Part shown: positions 1 to 6,871 of the stretch, in pieces
How positions within the stretch are numbered: the first letter of the stretch is position 1
How the letters are laid out: each line of letters opens with the position of its first letter
Assembly: GCA_913055805.1 (NCBI GenBank)
Contig: CAJXLF010000002.1
Coordinates: forward strand, 248,001-312,000
Length of the DNA stretch: 64,000 nucleotides
Origin: an uncultured Salinisphaerales bacterium
GTDB taxonomy: Bacteria > Pseudomonadota > Gammaproteobacteria > Nevskiales > CAJXLF01
Direction of reading: 5' to 3'
The notes under the pieces: generated by a model
What the model was told of the DNA's origin: nothing
The model's input: the letters and a program-made list of their open reading frames with translations, nothing else
The model's database searches: none
Position numbers and translations under genes: made by a program

Positions 1-607
1 TGCGCACGGTATGCAGATCACGTCCGGCAAATTTGTGATTGAGGAAATTGGCGGCTCTCTCAAGCTCATCGCGACCATAGTCACGGTGCACGTGCAGTAC
101 CCGGTTCTCTACCTGCCGGTCATTAACCACCAGAATGGCCAGCACGCGCTTTTCCGACAATGGCAGGAACTCGATCTGCCGCAACAGCGCGATGCCGTAT
201 TTGGGCAACATGACCACGCCGGCCATGTTGCTCAGCCCGGACAGCAAGCGCGAAGCCGACTGCACCAGATCCTGACCCTGCTGCCTCATGGCCAGAAGCT
301 GACGTTCTATATTCTCGAACTCGAAATCCGTCAGCGGCTGCGGGCTCAGCATGCTGTCCACAAACAGGCGATAACCCCTTGCCGTAGGCACCCGGCCGGC
401 GGAGGTATGCGGGGCATGCACATAACCCAGGTCTTCGAGGTCGGCCAGTACATTCCTAACCGTTGCCGAACTCAGCCCCATGCCACTGGCACGCGCCAGC
501 GTGCCCGACCCTACCGGCTCGCCAGCGTCAATGTATTGCTCGACCAGTGTCTTGAGCAGTCCCCGTGCCCGCTCATTCAGATCCGGACGCTGAGTCTCCT
601 TCGTCAT
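1..607 (-). CDS. hrcA: HrcA heat-inducible transcription repressor (partial, cut by window edge)
   Basis: The gene reads leftward and is open at base 1, so only about the first 202 of the usual ~345 residues are present. The N-terminus (MTKETQRPDLNERARGLLK) and the following winged-helix region, with GSGTLARASGMGLSSATVRN near residues 33-52, are typical of HrcA, the repressor of groE/dnaK-type chaperone genes. The next part (LADLEDLGYVHAPHTSAGRVPT) is the conserved end of the DNA-binding domain. An ATG at 607 is the only sensible start. HrcA normally binds CIRCE operators; I see no CIRCE in front of this gene, so self-regulation is not supported here. Its neighbour nadK is divergent. Confidence 0.93.
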   Translation of the reverse strand, partial: MTKETQRPDLNERARGLLKTLVEQYIDAGEPVGSGTLARASGMGLSSATVRNVLADLEDLGYVHAPHTSAGRVPTARGYRLFVDSMLSPQPLTDFEFENIERQLLAMRQQGQDLVQSASRLLSGLSNMAGVVMLPKYGIALLRQIEFLPLSEKRVLAILVVNDRQVENRVLHVHRDYGRDELERAANFLNHKFAGRDLHTVR

Positions 608-645
608 CTGTTTTCCATCGCTGCCTTTTGCGCACGCCTGAGAGC

Positions 646-675
646 AAACTAGCCATGCTGCCAAAAGACTGTCAA
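646..675 (-). promoter_or_regulatory. Candidate sigma-70 promoter of hrcA
   Basis: On the minus strand a perfect -35 TTGACA (670-675) is followed after 18 nt by TAGTTT (646-651), about 39 nt before the hrcA start. The -35 is strong and the -10 weak. No CIRCE inverted repeat overlaps it. Confidence 0.4.
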
Positions 676-753
676 GAAGCGGGCCGCGTTTCTCACCCAA
701 GGCAGCGCCGTGTTAACGTTGCGCACTGATTATCACCCCCGGAATCCCGTTTA

Positions 754-1647
754 ATGAGCACCCGGACTGCGTTCAACACCATCGGCATCGTGGGCAAGCG
801 CGCCCAGCCGGAAATTGAACCGACCCTGCGCCAGCTGGTTGAGTATTTCACCGCGCGCGGGATAAACGTGTTGCTCGACAAGGCAGCCAGCCGCCATCTC
901 AAGGACAGCGGGCTGCCCGCTCACAGCCGGCAGGAACTGCCCCAGCATTGCGATCTGATCGTGGTGCTGGGCGGAGACGGTACCCTGCTGGCGGCCGGCC
1001 GCGCCGCCGCTCCGCAGGATGTACCCCTGCTGGGCATCAATCTGGGGCGCCTGGGTTTTATGGTCGATGTCTCGCCGGAAGACATGGCCAATACCCTGGA
1101 CAAGGTGCTGAACGGCGATTACGTGCGGGAAGAACGCCTGATGCTGACCGCCACCCTGGTCATTGACGGACAGACTTCAGTAGCGCTTAACGAAGCCGTG
1201 GTGCGTAACAAGGATTTCGCCCGCGTACTGGAGTTCGATACCTTTCTGGACGGCGTCTTTATTTCGCACCATCGTGCGGACGGCATCATTATCAGCACGC
1301 CCACGGGCTCAACGGCCTACGCCCTGTCCGGCGGTGGCCCTGTACTGCACCCGGCCCTCAATGCCCTGGCGCTGGTGCCGATCTGCCCGCATACACTGAG
1401 CGACCGGCCGCTGGTGATCGAAGCCTCACAGACCGTGGAAGTCGTCGTAGCCGAGGGCAAGTCGAACCAGGCGCTGGTCACCTGTGACGGACAATGGAAC
1501 CAGACCCTGGAACCCGGCGAACGGGTTCAGATCGCCCGGGCCAGCCACAGCCTGCAGCTGATTCATCCGCCGGGCTATGACTATTTCGGCATTCTTCGTA
1601 ATAAACTGCGCTGGGGCCGCGACCAGCAACTGCAAAGCCGCGGCTAG
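754..1647 (+). CDS. nadK: NAD kinase
   Basis: ATP-dependent NAD kinase of 297 residues, which phosphorylates NAD to NADP in the cytoplasm. The diagnostic GGDGT motif is at residues 73-77, the NE dipeptide at about 146-147, and the conserved TPTGSTAY segment at 182-189, followed by the GGP loop and the SDRPLV strand of the C-terminal beta-sandwich domain. The length matches the E. coli enzyme (292). The start ATG at 754 gives the usual short N-terminus leading into the first Rossmann strand (IGIVGK). It sits between divergent hrcA and recN, the conserved gammaproteobacterial order. nadK and recN are 30 nt apart and probably co-transcribed. Confidence 0.97.
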   Translation: MSTRTAFNTIGIVGKRAQPEIEPTLRQLVEYFTARGINVLLDKAASRHLKDSGLPAHSRQELPQHCDLIVVLGGDGTLLAAGRAAAPQDVPLLGINLGRLGFMVDVSPEDMANTLDKVLNGDYVREERLMLTATLVIDGQTSVALNEAVVRNKDFARVLEFDTFLDGVFISHHRADGIIISTPTGSTAYALSGGGPVLHPALNALALVPICPHTLSDRPLVIEASQTVEVVVAEGKSNQALVTCDGQWNQTLEPGERVQIARASHSLQLIHPPGYDYFGILRNKLRWGRDQQLQSRG

Positions 1648-1677
1648 TCCTGTCATTCACCTATCGCTGAAACTTTC

Positions 1678-3360
1678 ATGCTGCGTTATCTGCATATCCG
1701 CAATTTCGCCATCATCGACAACCTGGAAATCGACTTCGAACCCGGCATGACCGTGCTTTCCGGAGAAACCGGCGCCGGCAAGTCCATCCTGATCGATGCG
1801 CTGGGCCTGCTGCTGGGCGACCGGGCAGACAGTGAAGCCGTGCGCCATGGCAGTGAGCGCGCGGAAGTGAGTGCCGAATTCCTGCTCGACGATACGTCAC
1901 AGGCCAGAGAATGGCTGCAGCAACGCGACATGCTCGATGCGGATCACGCAGAAAGTTGCCTGATCCGCCGCACTGTTTCCGCCGACGGACGTGGCCGCGC
2001 CACCATCAACGGCGGCCCCACGACCGTGCGCGAACTCAAGGAGCTGGGTGAATTCCTGCTGGACATACATGGCCAGCATGCGCACCAGTCCCTGCTCAAG
2101 GCGGATATTCAGCGCGATCTGGTCGATGACTTCGGCAAGCATCAGGAACTGCGTCAGCGTATTGCCGACCTCTATCGTGAATACCGGCACATCAGTGAAC
2201 GGCTGGCCAGCCTGGAAAACCGGGACGAGGACGGTGGACTGCGTGCCGACTATCTGAAGTATCAGATCGCCGAACTCGAAGCCCTGAAGCTGAGCGATGA
2301 CGAAGTCGCATCACTGGACAGCGAACACAAACGGCTGGCCAATGCCGGACGCCTGCTGCAAGACGGCCAGCAGGCCATGAACCTGCTCTATGAAGGCGAC
2401 GAAGGCTCGGCCTATGAGCAGCTGAACCAGGTGGTGCACCTGCTGCACGGGTTGCAGAAGCTGGACAGCAGCTTCAACGATATTGCGGAAACCGTGGAGA
2501 GCGCCCGCATCCTGATTCAGGAAGCCGGCTTTTCCCTGCGCGACCGTATTGAAAGCCTGGACCTGGACCCGGCCCGGCTCGACTGGGTGGAAAAACGCCT
2601 GGGCGCCATCCACGACATCGCACGCAAACACCAGGTGCGGCCTGAGGACCTGGGGCAGCATCTGCAGAATCTGAGCGAAGAACTGGGCGGCCTGGAAAGC
2701 GCCGGCGAAGAAATCGAAAAACTGCAGGGTGAACTGAAACGCCTGCAAACTGAATATGCCGATCTGGCCAGGGATCTGCATCAGGCTCGCTGCACGACCG
2801 CGACGCGGCTGGCCACAGAGGTACAGACCATTATTCGCGAGCTGGGCATGCCCCAGGGCTGCTTCGAAATTCAGGTAAATGCACTGGAAGAAACCCAGCC
2901 GCGCATGCACGGCGCGGATCTGATCGAGTTTCTGGTCAGCGCCAACCCCGGTCAGAGTCCGCGGCCATTGAACAAGGTGGCTTCCGGCGGCGAACTGTCT
3001 CGCATAAGCCTGGCCATACAGGTGGTGGCGGCCGAAAGCACCCACGTACCCTCGCTCATCTTCGACGAAGTGGATACGGGTATTGGCGGCGGCGTGGCGG
3101 AGATCGTCGGGCGTCAGCTGGCGGAGCTGGGGCGCACACGCCAGACACTCTGTGTCACCCATCTACCGCAGGTAGCCGCACAGGCAACGCATCACCTGTT
3201 CGTGGGCAAGGAAATCGTCGACGGAATGACGCGAACCAGAATTTCCACGCTGGCGCCCGAGGCGCGGGTTGAGGAAATTGCCCGCATGCTGGGCGGTGTG
3301 GACATTACCGAGCAGACCCGCGCACATGCCGCGGAAATGCTGGGCGTTGCGGCTGCCTAG
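1678..3360 (+). CDS. recN: DNA repair protein RecN
   Basis: SMC-like ATPase of 560 residues acting in recombinational double-strand-break repair. It begins with the RecN-typical MLRYLHIRNFAIIDNLEI and has a Walker A GETGAGKS at 29-36. A long coiled-coil middle is rich in Glu, Leu and Gln. The ABC-type signature (SGGELSR) is near residue 435 and the Walker B (LIFDEVDTG) near 460. The family is usually ~553 residues, so the gene is intact. In many bacteria recN is a LexA target, but no CTGT-N8-ACAG box is visible in the 30 nt before the gene; SOS control would have to come through the nadK promoter. Confidence 0.97.
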   Translation: MLRYLHIRNFAIIDNLEIDFEPGMTVLSGETGAGKSILIDALGLLLGDRADSEAVRHGSERAEVSAEFLLDDTSQAREWLQQRDMLDADHAESCLIRRTVSADGRGRATINGGPTTVRELKELGEFLLDIHGQHAHQSLLKADIQRDLVDDFGKHQELRQRIADLYREYRHISERLASLENRDEDGGLRADYLKYQIAELEALKLSDDEVASLDSEHKRLANAGRLLQDGQQAMNLLYEGDEGSAYEQLNQVVHLLHGLQKLDSSFNDIAETVESARILIQEAGFSLRDRIESLDLDPARLDWVEKRLGAIHDIARKHQVRPEDLGQHLQNLSEELGGLESAGEEIEKLQGELKRLQTEYADLARDLHQARCTTATRLATEVQTIIRELGMPQGCFEIQVNALEETQPRMHGADLIEFLVSANPGQSPRPLNKVASGGELSRISLAIQVVAAESTHVPSLIFDEVDTGIGGGVAEIVGRQLAELGRTRQTLCVTHLPQVAAQATHHLFVGKEIVDGMTRTRISTLAPEARVEEIARMLGGVDITEQTRAHAAEMLGVAAA

Positions 3361-3375
3361 CCGGCAGCCAGGTGT

Positions 3376-3831
3376 TTATTTCTTCTTCTGTGCAGCGGGG
3401 CTGATGCCGTAGATAATCAGGCTGTGGTCGGTCATCTGCCAACCATACTTCTCGGCAATTTCACGCTGACGCTGCTCAATCACTTCGTCAAAAAACTCGA
3501 TCACTTCGCCGGTTTTCACACATACCATGTGATCGTGATGCTCGCCCGCATCCAGTTCGAAAACCGCGCGGCCGTCCTCGAAATGATGGCGAACCACCAG
3601 GCCGGCCGACTCGAACTGGGTCAGTACACGATAGACCGTCGCCAGACCGATTTCTTCACCGGATTCCATCAGCATGCGATAGAGGTCTTCCGCACTCAGA
3701 TGACGGTTATCGCTGCCTTCCAGCATTTCGAGAATTTTTACACGCGGCAGGGTGACTTTCAGGCCAGCATTACGCAAATCCTGCGTTTCCGTGCCGTTGT
3801 TTGAAGATGAGGTGGAAGTTTTATCTGACAT
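3376..3831 (-). CDS. fur: Ferric uptake regulator Fur
   Basis: Iron-responsive repressor of 151 residues. The frame is open further upstream, but the ATG at 3831 is chosen because homology (LRNAGLKVTLPRVKILEML) begins about 17 residues later and longer starts would run into bamE. The N-terminal winged helix spans roughly 18-90. The metal-site histidines are visible: HH at 82-83 and HHDH at 98-101. The first Cys of the E. coli-type CxxC is present (C104), but the second position is Thr (CVKT), as in the Pseudomonas aeruginosa Fur branch, so the structural CxxC zinc site is not conserved. It is divergent from bamE, a widely conserved pairing. Confidence 0.95.
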   Translation of the reverse strand: MSDKTSTSSSNNGTETQDLRNAGLKVTLPRVKILEMLEGSDNRHLSAEDLYRMLMESGEEIGLATVYRVLTQFESAGLVVRHHFEDGRAVFELDAGEHHDHMVCVKTGEVIEFFDEVIEQRQREIAEKYGWQMTDHSLIIYGISPAAQKKK

Positions 3832-3858
3832 GCGATGCCTTAGTCGTTCAGTTTGGGT

Positions 3859-3888
3859 ATTATGGCACGCTTCATTCGGCACGACCAA
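3859..3888 (-). promoter_or_regulatory. Candidate fur promoter
   Basis: On the minus strand TTGGTC (3883-3888) and CATAAT (3859-3864) are separated by 18 nt, about 27 nt before the fur start. I see no clear Fur box over it, so autoregulation is not evident. Confidence 0.35.
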
Positions 3889-3925
3889 AGAGATGCCTGC
3901 ACACACACTGCGTCCAAGCTCCGGT

Positions 3926-4312
3926 ATGCGAACTAAATTATTGCTGATTCTTTTTCTTGTTATGGGCAGCGCCTCAGGCTGCTCGTACTTCCGCCTGCCG
4001 GTTTTGCAGGGCAATGTTGTCGAGCCCGAAAAAGCCGAACAGGTAAAGGTCGGCATGACCCCGAAACAGGTGCAATTCCTGCTGGGCACGCCTCTCATCA
4101 AGGAAAGTTTCGGCCGTCCCCGCTGGGATTATGTCGTCTACTACCGCAATCCCGGAGCCGATGTATATCACCAGCGCTTCAGTATCTTCTTCGATGACGC
4201 GGACAAGGTCTCTGAAATCGAGGGTATGGAAAATATCGTGGAAGCCCGTCGCAAGCAGCAGGAAGCCAAGGACAAGGCAGCCGAACAGATACGGCCACAG
4301 CACGACGAGTAA
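3926..4312 (+). CDS. bamE: Outer-membrane assembly lipoprotein BamE (SmpA/OmlA family)
   Basis: Small lipoprotein of 128 residues, a non-essential subunit of the BAM complex that inserts beta-barrel proteins into the outer membrane. The start at 3926 gives a clean type II signal peptide (MRTKLLLILFLVMGSASGC) with the lipidated Cys at 19. The mature part has the family pattern VKVGMTPKQVQFLLGTP and the PRWDYVVYYR strand, ending in a charged Glu/Lys/Gln tail. The open frame extends upstream to 3752, but that part overlaps fur and lacks a signal sequence. Fur is divergent on the left, and rnfH faces it from the right across a small repeat. Confidence 0.94.
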   Translation: MRTKLLLILFLVMGSASGCSYFRLPVLQGNVVEPEKAEQVKVGMTPKQVQFLLGTPLIKESFGRPRWDYVVYYRNPGADVYHQRFSIFFDDADKVSEIEGMENIVEARRKQQEAKDKAAEQIRPQHDE

Positions 4313-4320
4313 CTGGCGCC

Positions 4321-4388
4321 CTCATTCCGGAAAATCCGAAAAGGACTTATCCGGAATCTTCGTGGATTCCCGCCTGCGCGGGAATGAC
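4321..4388. repeat. MITE-like interspersed repeat, copy 1 (CTCATTCC...GGAATGAC)
   Basis: A 68-bp intergenic element begins CTCATTCCGG and ends GCGGGAATGAC, with an inner hairpin (ATTCCCGC / GCGGGAAT). Its ends are near-perfect 8-bp inverted repeats. The same design recurs at 6682-6768. It lies between the convergent bamE and rnfH genes and could act as a bidirectional stem-loop at their 3' ends. Confidence 0.7.
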
Positions 4389-4406
4389 CATGCAGTTTCG
4401 CAGCAA

Positions 4407-4697
4407 CTAGCTCTTTTCCGCTTCAGCCCTGCGCCTGCGTGATTCCTTGGGATCAGCAATCAGCGGCCGGTAAATTTCCACCCGGTCGCCGGCGCGCAGC
4501 ACGGTGTCCGGCTTTTGCGCCTTGCCGAATACGCCCAGCTTGAGGGCATCAAAATCAATTTCCGGAAAATGTTCCTGAATACCTGACTTGTTCACGGCAT
4601 CAACCGCCGTAGAACCTTCTTCCACATCCACTGGCAGGATCAATTGCTTGTCTGGCCGCGCATAGGCGACTTCCACACGAATCAGTTCTTTGGCCAT
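4407..4697 (-). CDS. rnfH: RnfH family ubiquitin-like protein (RatB/UPF0125)
   Basis: Protein of 96 residues with the RnfH/UPF0125 signature: an IRVEVAYARPDKQ first strand, then VEEGSTAVDAVNKSGI and a final RVEIYRPLIADPKE beta-strand with a basic tail (RRRRAEAEKS). The family has a beta-grasp fold; its biochemical role is unsettled. In most gammaproteobacteria it is translationally coupled to ratA (START-domain ribosome-association toxin/coenzyme Q factor) beside smpB. Here no ratA is present, and the upstream neighbour is a transporter read in the same direction with only a 31-nt gap. Confidence 0.92.
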   Translation of the reverse strand: MAKELIRVEVAYARPDKQLILPVDVEEGSTAVDAVNKSGIQEHFPEIDFDALKLGVFGKAQKPDTVLRAGDRVEIYRPLIADPKESRRRRAEAEKS

Positions 4698-4728
4698 TTT
4701 TCAGCGTTGCTATGCAAGGTGGGCGGCA

Positions 4729-6120
4729 TTATACGCCAGCCGGCGTCCAGAACCTGATCAGCATATCCAGTAAGCCGGTGGCATACAGCAACACCAGTAT
4801 CAGGCCGATACGGGCCGGATATACCAGGCACCAGAACCAGTACTGAAAGCTGCGTTCATCGCCATCCTCCCAGGCCTCGCGCAACAGCGAAATCGGCAGA
4901 ATCCGGGCCACGAACACGCACAGCCCCAGCCCCACCAGAGGGATCAGGATGCGGCCGCCGATCAGCGACAGCCAGTCGAAGACGGTGCGATCAAACAAAC
5001 GCAGATCCTGCAGGAAGCTGAAGGAACCGAGCGTCCCCAGGCCCAGGAACCACATGATCAGCCCCAGGTTACAGGCGGCGAAAATACGTCCCTGCTGGAA
5101 ACGTTCGGTCACTCGCTGCACCACCGCCTCCATCAGACTCACAGCCGTGGTCAATGCCAGCAAGACCAGAATCAGATAGAACATGGCCAGGACCAGACTG
5201 CCCGAGGTGGGTATCACCGCCATGGGCAGGGTATGAAAAACCAGACGCACGCCATTGGTCGGTGACAGGCCGGCAGCGAATACGAAGGCAAAAATCGCCA
5301 GTCCGCCCAGCACCGAAAACAGGGTGTGCAGGGTAATGACCTTGAGTCCGTTGCGAAACAGCCGTACATCACTGGGCAGCAAAGCGCCAAAAGCCGTCAT
5401 GACCCCCACACCCAGGCCAAGGCCAAAGAATGCCTGCAGCAGTGCCTCCAGAACGCCCCGCCAGCCCAACGCCGAGAAATCGAAGCCCAGCAGATAGACC
5501 AGAGACGAAGACATGTCAGCCGTAACCGTCGCCACGCACAACGTCAGCAGCAACAACACGAAGGCAGCCGGCAGAAAATAACGCGCAACCGGTTCCAGGC
5601 CATACCGCACGCCCTGGGCCACCACCACAGTACAGATAACAATGAAGATCGTATGCCAGGCCAGCGCACGTTCCGGGTCGGCCACCAGTTCCCTGAATAC
5701 TATCGAGACGGTTTCCTCATCGCCCTGGCCGAATACGCCGGAGGCCGCCCGTATCAGGTACGCCATGCTCCAGCCGGCGATCACGCTGTAATAGGACAGC
5801 ACAATGATCGCCGCAACCAGCGCCATCCATCCCAGGCTCACCCAGGCCGGATGCGCCCCGCCTTCCAGCGCCATGATGCGCACACTGCCGACAACATTGC
5901 GGCGCGCCCAGCGGCCGATCATCAGTTCGGCCACCATCAACGGCAACGCAACAACCGCCAGCATGAAAATGTAAACCAGCAGAAAAGCACCGCCGCCGTA
6001 TTCCCCCATCAGTGATGGCATACGCCAGAGGTTGCCGAGGCCGATAGCCGCAGCGGCGGTGGCGGTTACAAAGATCCGCGTAGATGACCAGTAACCGTGT
6101 GCACTCTCTCGTCGAGGCAT
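4729..6120 (-). CDS. Sodium:neurotransmitter symporter (SNF/NSS family)
   Basis: Inner-membrane secondary transporter of 463 residues, expected to couple amino-acid or related solute uptake to sodium. The N-terminus carries the family's unwound TM1 motif AAIGLGNLWRMP (about residues 20-31), preceded by SSTRIFV. Roughly 11-12 hydrophobic segments follow, and TM6-like and TM8-like segments are recognisable (FFGLGLGVGVMTAFGALLP; ALTTAVSLMEAVV). The substrate cannot be predicted. It occupies the place between smpB and rnfH where ratA is normally found. The first in-frame ATG is used. Its upstream region is shared with divergent smpB. Confidence 0.9.
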   Translation of the reverse strand: MPRRESAHGYWSSTRIFVTATAAAAIGLGNLWRMPSLMGEYGGGAFLLVYIFMLAVVALPLMVAELMIGRWARRNVVGSVRIMALEGGAHPAWVSLGWMALVAAIIVLSYYSVIAGWSMAYLIRAASGVFGQGDEETVSIVFRELVADPERALAWHTIFIVICTVVVAQGVRYGLEPVARYFLPAAFVLLLLTLCVATVTADMSSSLVYLLGFDFSALGWRGVLEALLQAFFGLGLGVGVMTAFGALLPSDVRLFRNGLKVITLHTLFSVLGGLAIFAFVFAAGLSPTNGVRLVFHTLPMAVIPTSGSLVLAMFYLILVLLALTTAVSLMEAVVQRVTERFQQGRIFAACNLGLIMWFLGLGTLGSFSFLQDLRLFDRTVFDWLSLIGGRILIPLVGLGLCVFVARILPISLLREAWEDGDERSFQYWFWCLVYPARIGLILVLLYATGLLDMLIRFWTPAGV

Positions 6121-6168
6121 TTTTATCCGGACCCCTTTGCTCTGGCCGCCGTTGAGATGTTCACTACG

Positions 6169-6176
6169 ATTATAAT
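6169..6176. promoter_or_regulatory. Palindromic ATTATAAT: shared -10 candidate for divergent symporter and smpB genes
   Basis: The octamer ATTATAAT reads as TATAAT on both strands (6171-6176 plus, 6169-6174 minus). On the plus strand it ends 6 nt before the smpB ATG, so a transcript starting at the usual distance would be leaderless. No convincing -35 is seen for smpB. Confidence 0.35.
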
Positions 6177-6182
6177 GGTGCC

Positions 6183-6668
6183 ATGAGCAAGAAGAAGTCC
6201 GCGCAAAAGAAATCCGACAGCCCGACCATCGCTCTCAACCGCAAAGCCCGTCATGACTACAGTCTCGAGGACAAGCTCGAGGCCGGCCTGGCACTGGAAG
6301 GTTGGGAAGTGAAGAGCCTGCGCGCAGGCCGCGGGCGCATCGCCGAAGCCTACGTCATCATCAAGGACGGCGAAGCCTGGCTGCTGGGTTCGCATATCGA
6401 TCCGCTGACCTCGGCCTCCACCCACGTGCAGGCCGACCCCACGCGCACCCGCAAACTGCTGCTGCACGGCCGCGAACTCAGCCGCCTGATTGGCGCCACC
6501 GAACGCCAGGGTTACACCATCGTCCCTACTGCCATGTACTGGAAGAAAGGACTGGCCAAACTGGAGATCGCGCTGGCCAAGGGCAAGCAGAAACACGACA
6601 AGCGGGCGACGCAGAAAAAACAGGATTGGGAGCGTCAGAAAGCCCGCGTCATGAGGCATTCGAGCTAA
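6183..6668 (+). CDS. smpB: SsrA-binding protein SmpB
   Basis: tmRNA-binding protein of 161 residues, essential partner of SsrA in trans-translation, which rescues stalled ribosomes. The conserved core is present: [19 protein letters not shown] (about 18-37), [10 protein letters not shown] and the [11 protein letters not shown] stretch. The C-terminal basic tail that folds in the decoding centre is also present ([20 protein letters not shown]). No Shine-Dalgarno is visible before ATG 6183, and a TATAAT lies just upstream. The tmRNA gene is ~3 kb further right in the same window. Confidence 0.97.
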   Translation: MSKKKSAQKKSDSPTIALNRKARHDYSLEDKLEAGLALEGWEVKSLRAGRGRIAEAYVIIKDGEAWLLGSHIDPLTSASTHVQADPTRTRKLLLHGRELSRLIGATERQGYTIVPTAMYWKKGLAKLEIALAKGKQKHDKRATQKKQDWERQKARVMRHSS

Positions 6669-6681
6669 TTTCCTCGAATCC

Positions 6682-6768
6682 GTCATTCCGGAAATCGCGT
6701 CAGCGATTATCCGGAATCCACTTGCGGACAACTTCGAAGGAAGGGATTCCCGCTTTCGCGGGAATGAC
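6682..6768. repeat. MITE-like interspersed repeat, copy 2 (GTCATTCC...GGAATGAC)
   Basis: An 87-bp element starts GTCATTCCGG and ends GCGGGAATGAC. Its 8-bp termini are perfect inverted repeats, and it shares the internal ATCCGGAATC and GATTCCCGC blocks with the copy at 4321-4388. The inner hairpin is GATTCCCGC / GCGGGAAT. It lies directly behind smpB. Confidence 0.7.
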
Positions 6769-6827
6769 AGTACTTTTTCCGCCTGGCGTGGGAATGACGA
6801 TCCTTTTTCCCGCCTGGCTCCCAACCT

Positions 6828-6863
6828 GTCATTTCGGCTGACCGAAGGGAATGGAGAAATGAC
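6828..6863. repeat. Short palindromic repeat related to the MITE-like elements
   Basis: A 36-bp sequence with perfect 8-bp ends GTCATTTC / GAAATGAC and an inner GGCTGACCGAAG. It sits 8 nt from the 3' end of the acyl-CoA dehydrogenase gene. A truncated GGGAATGAC half-copy lies between it and the larger element (about 6788-6798). Together these form a small repeat island at 6682-6863. Confidence 0.55.
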
Positions 6864-6871
6864 GTCTTCGA

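Noticed and set aside
11-652. 213-residue plus-strand ORF at the left edge
   Set aside because: It is the antisense of hrcA, which is recognisable over the whole stretch.
608-753. CIRCE operator before hrcA
   Set aside because: Searched for TTAGCACTC-N9-GAGTGCTAA on both strands; nothing similar is present.
1648-1677. LexA box before recN
   Set aside because: No CTGT-N8-ACAG pattern in the nadK-recN gap.
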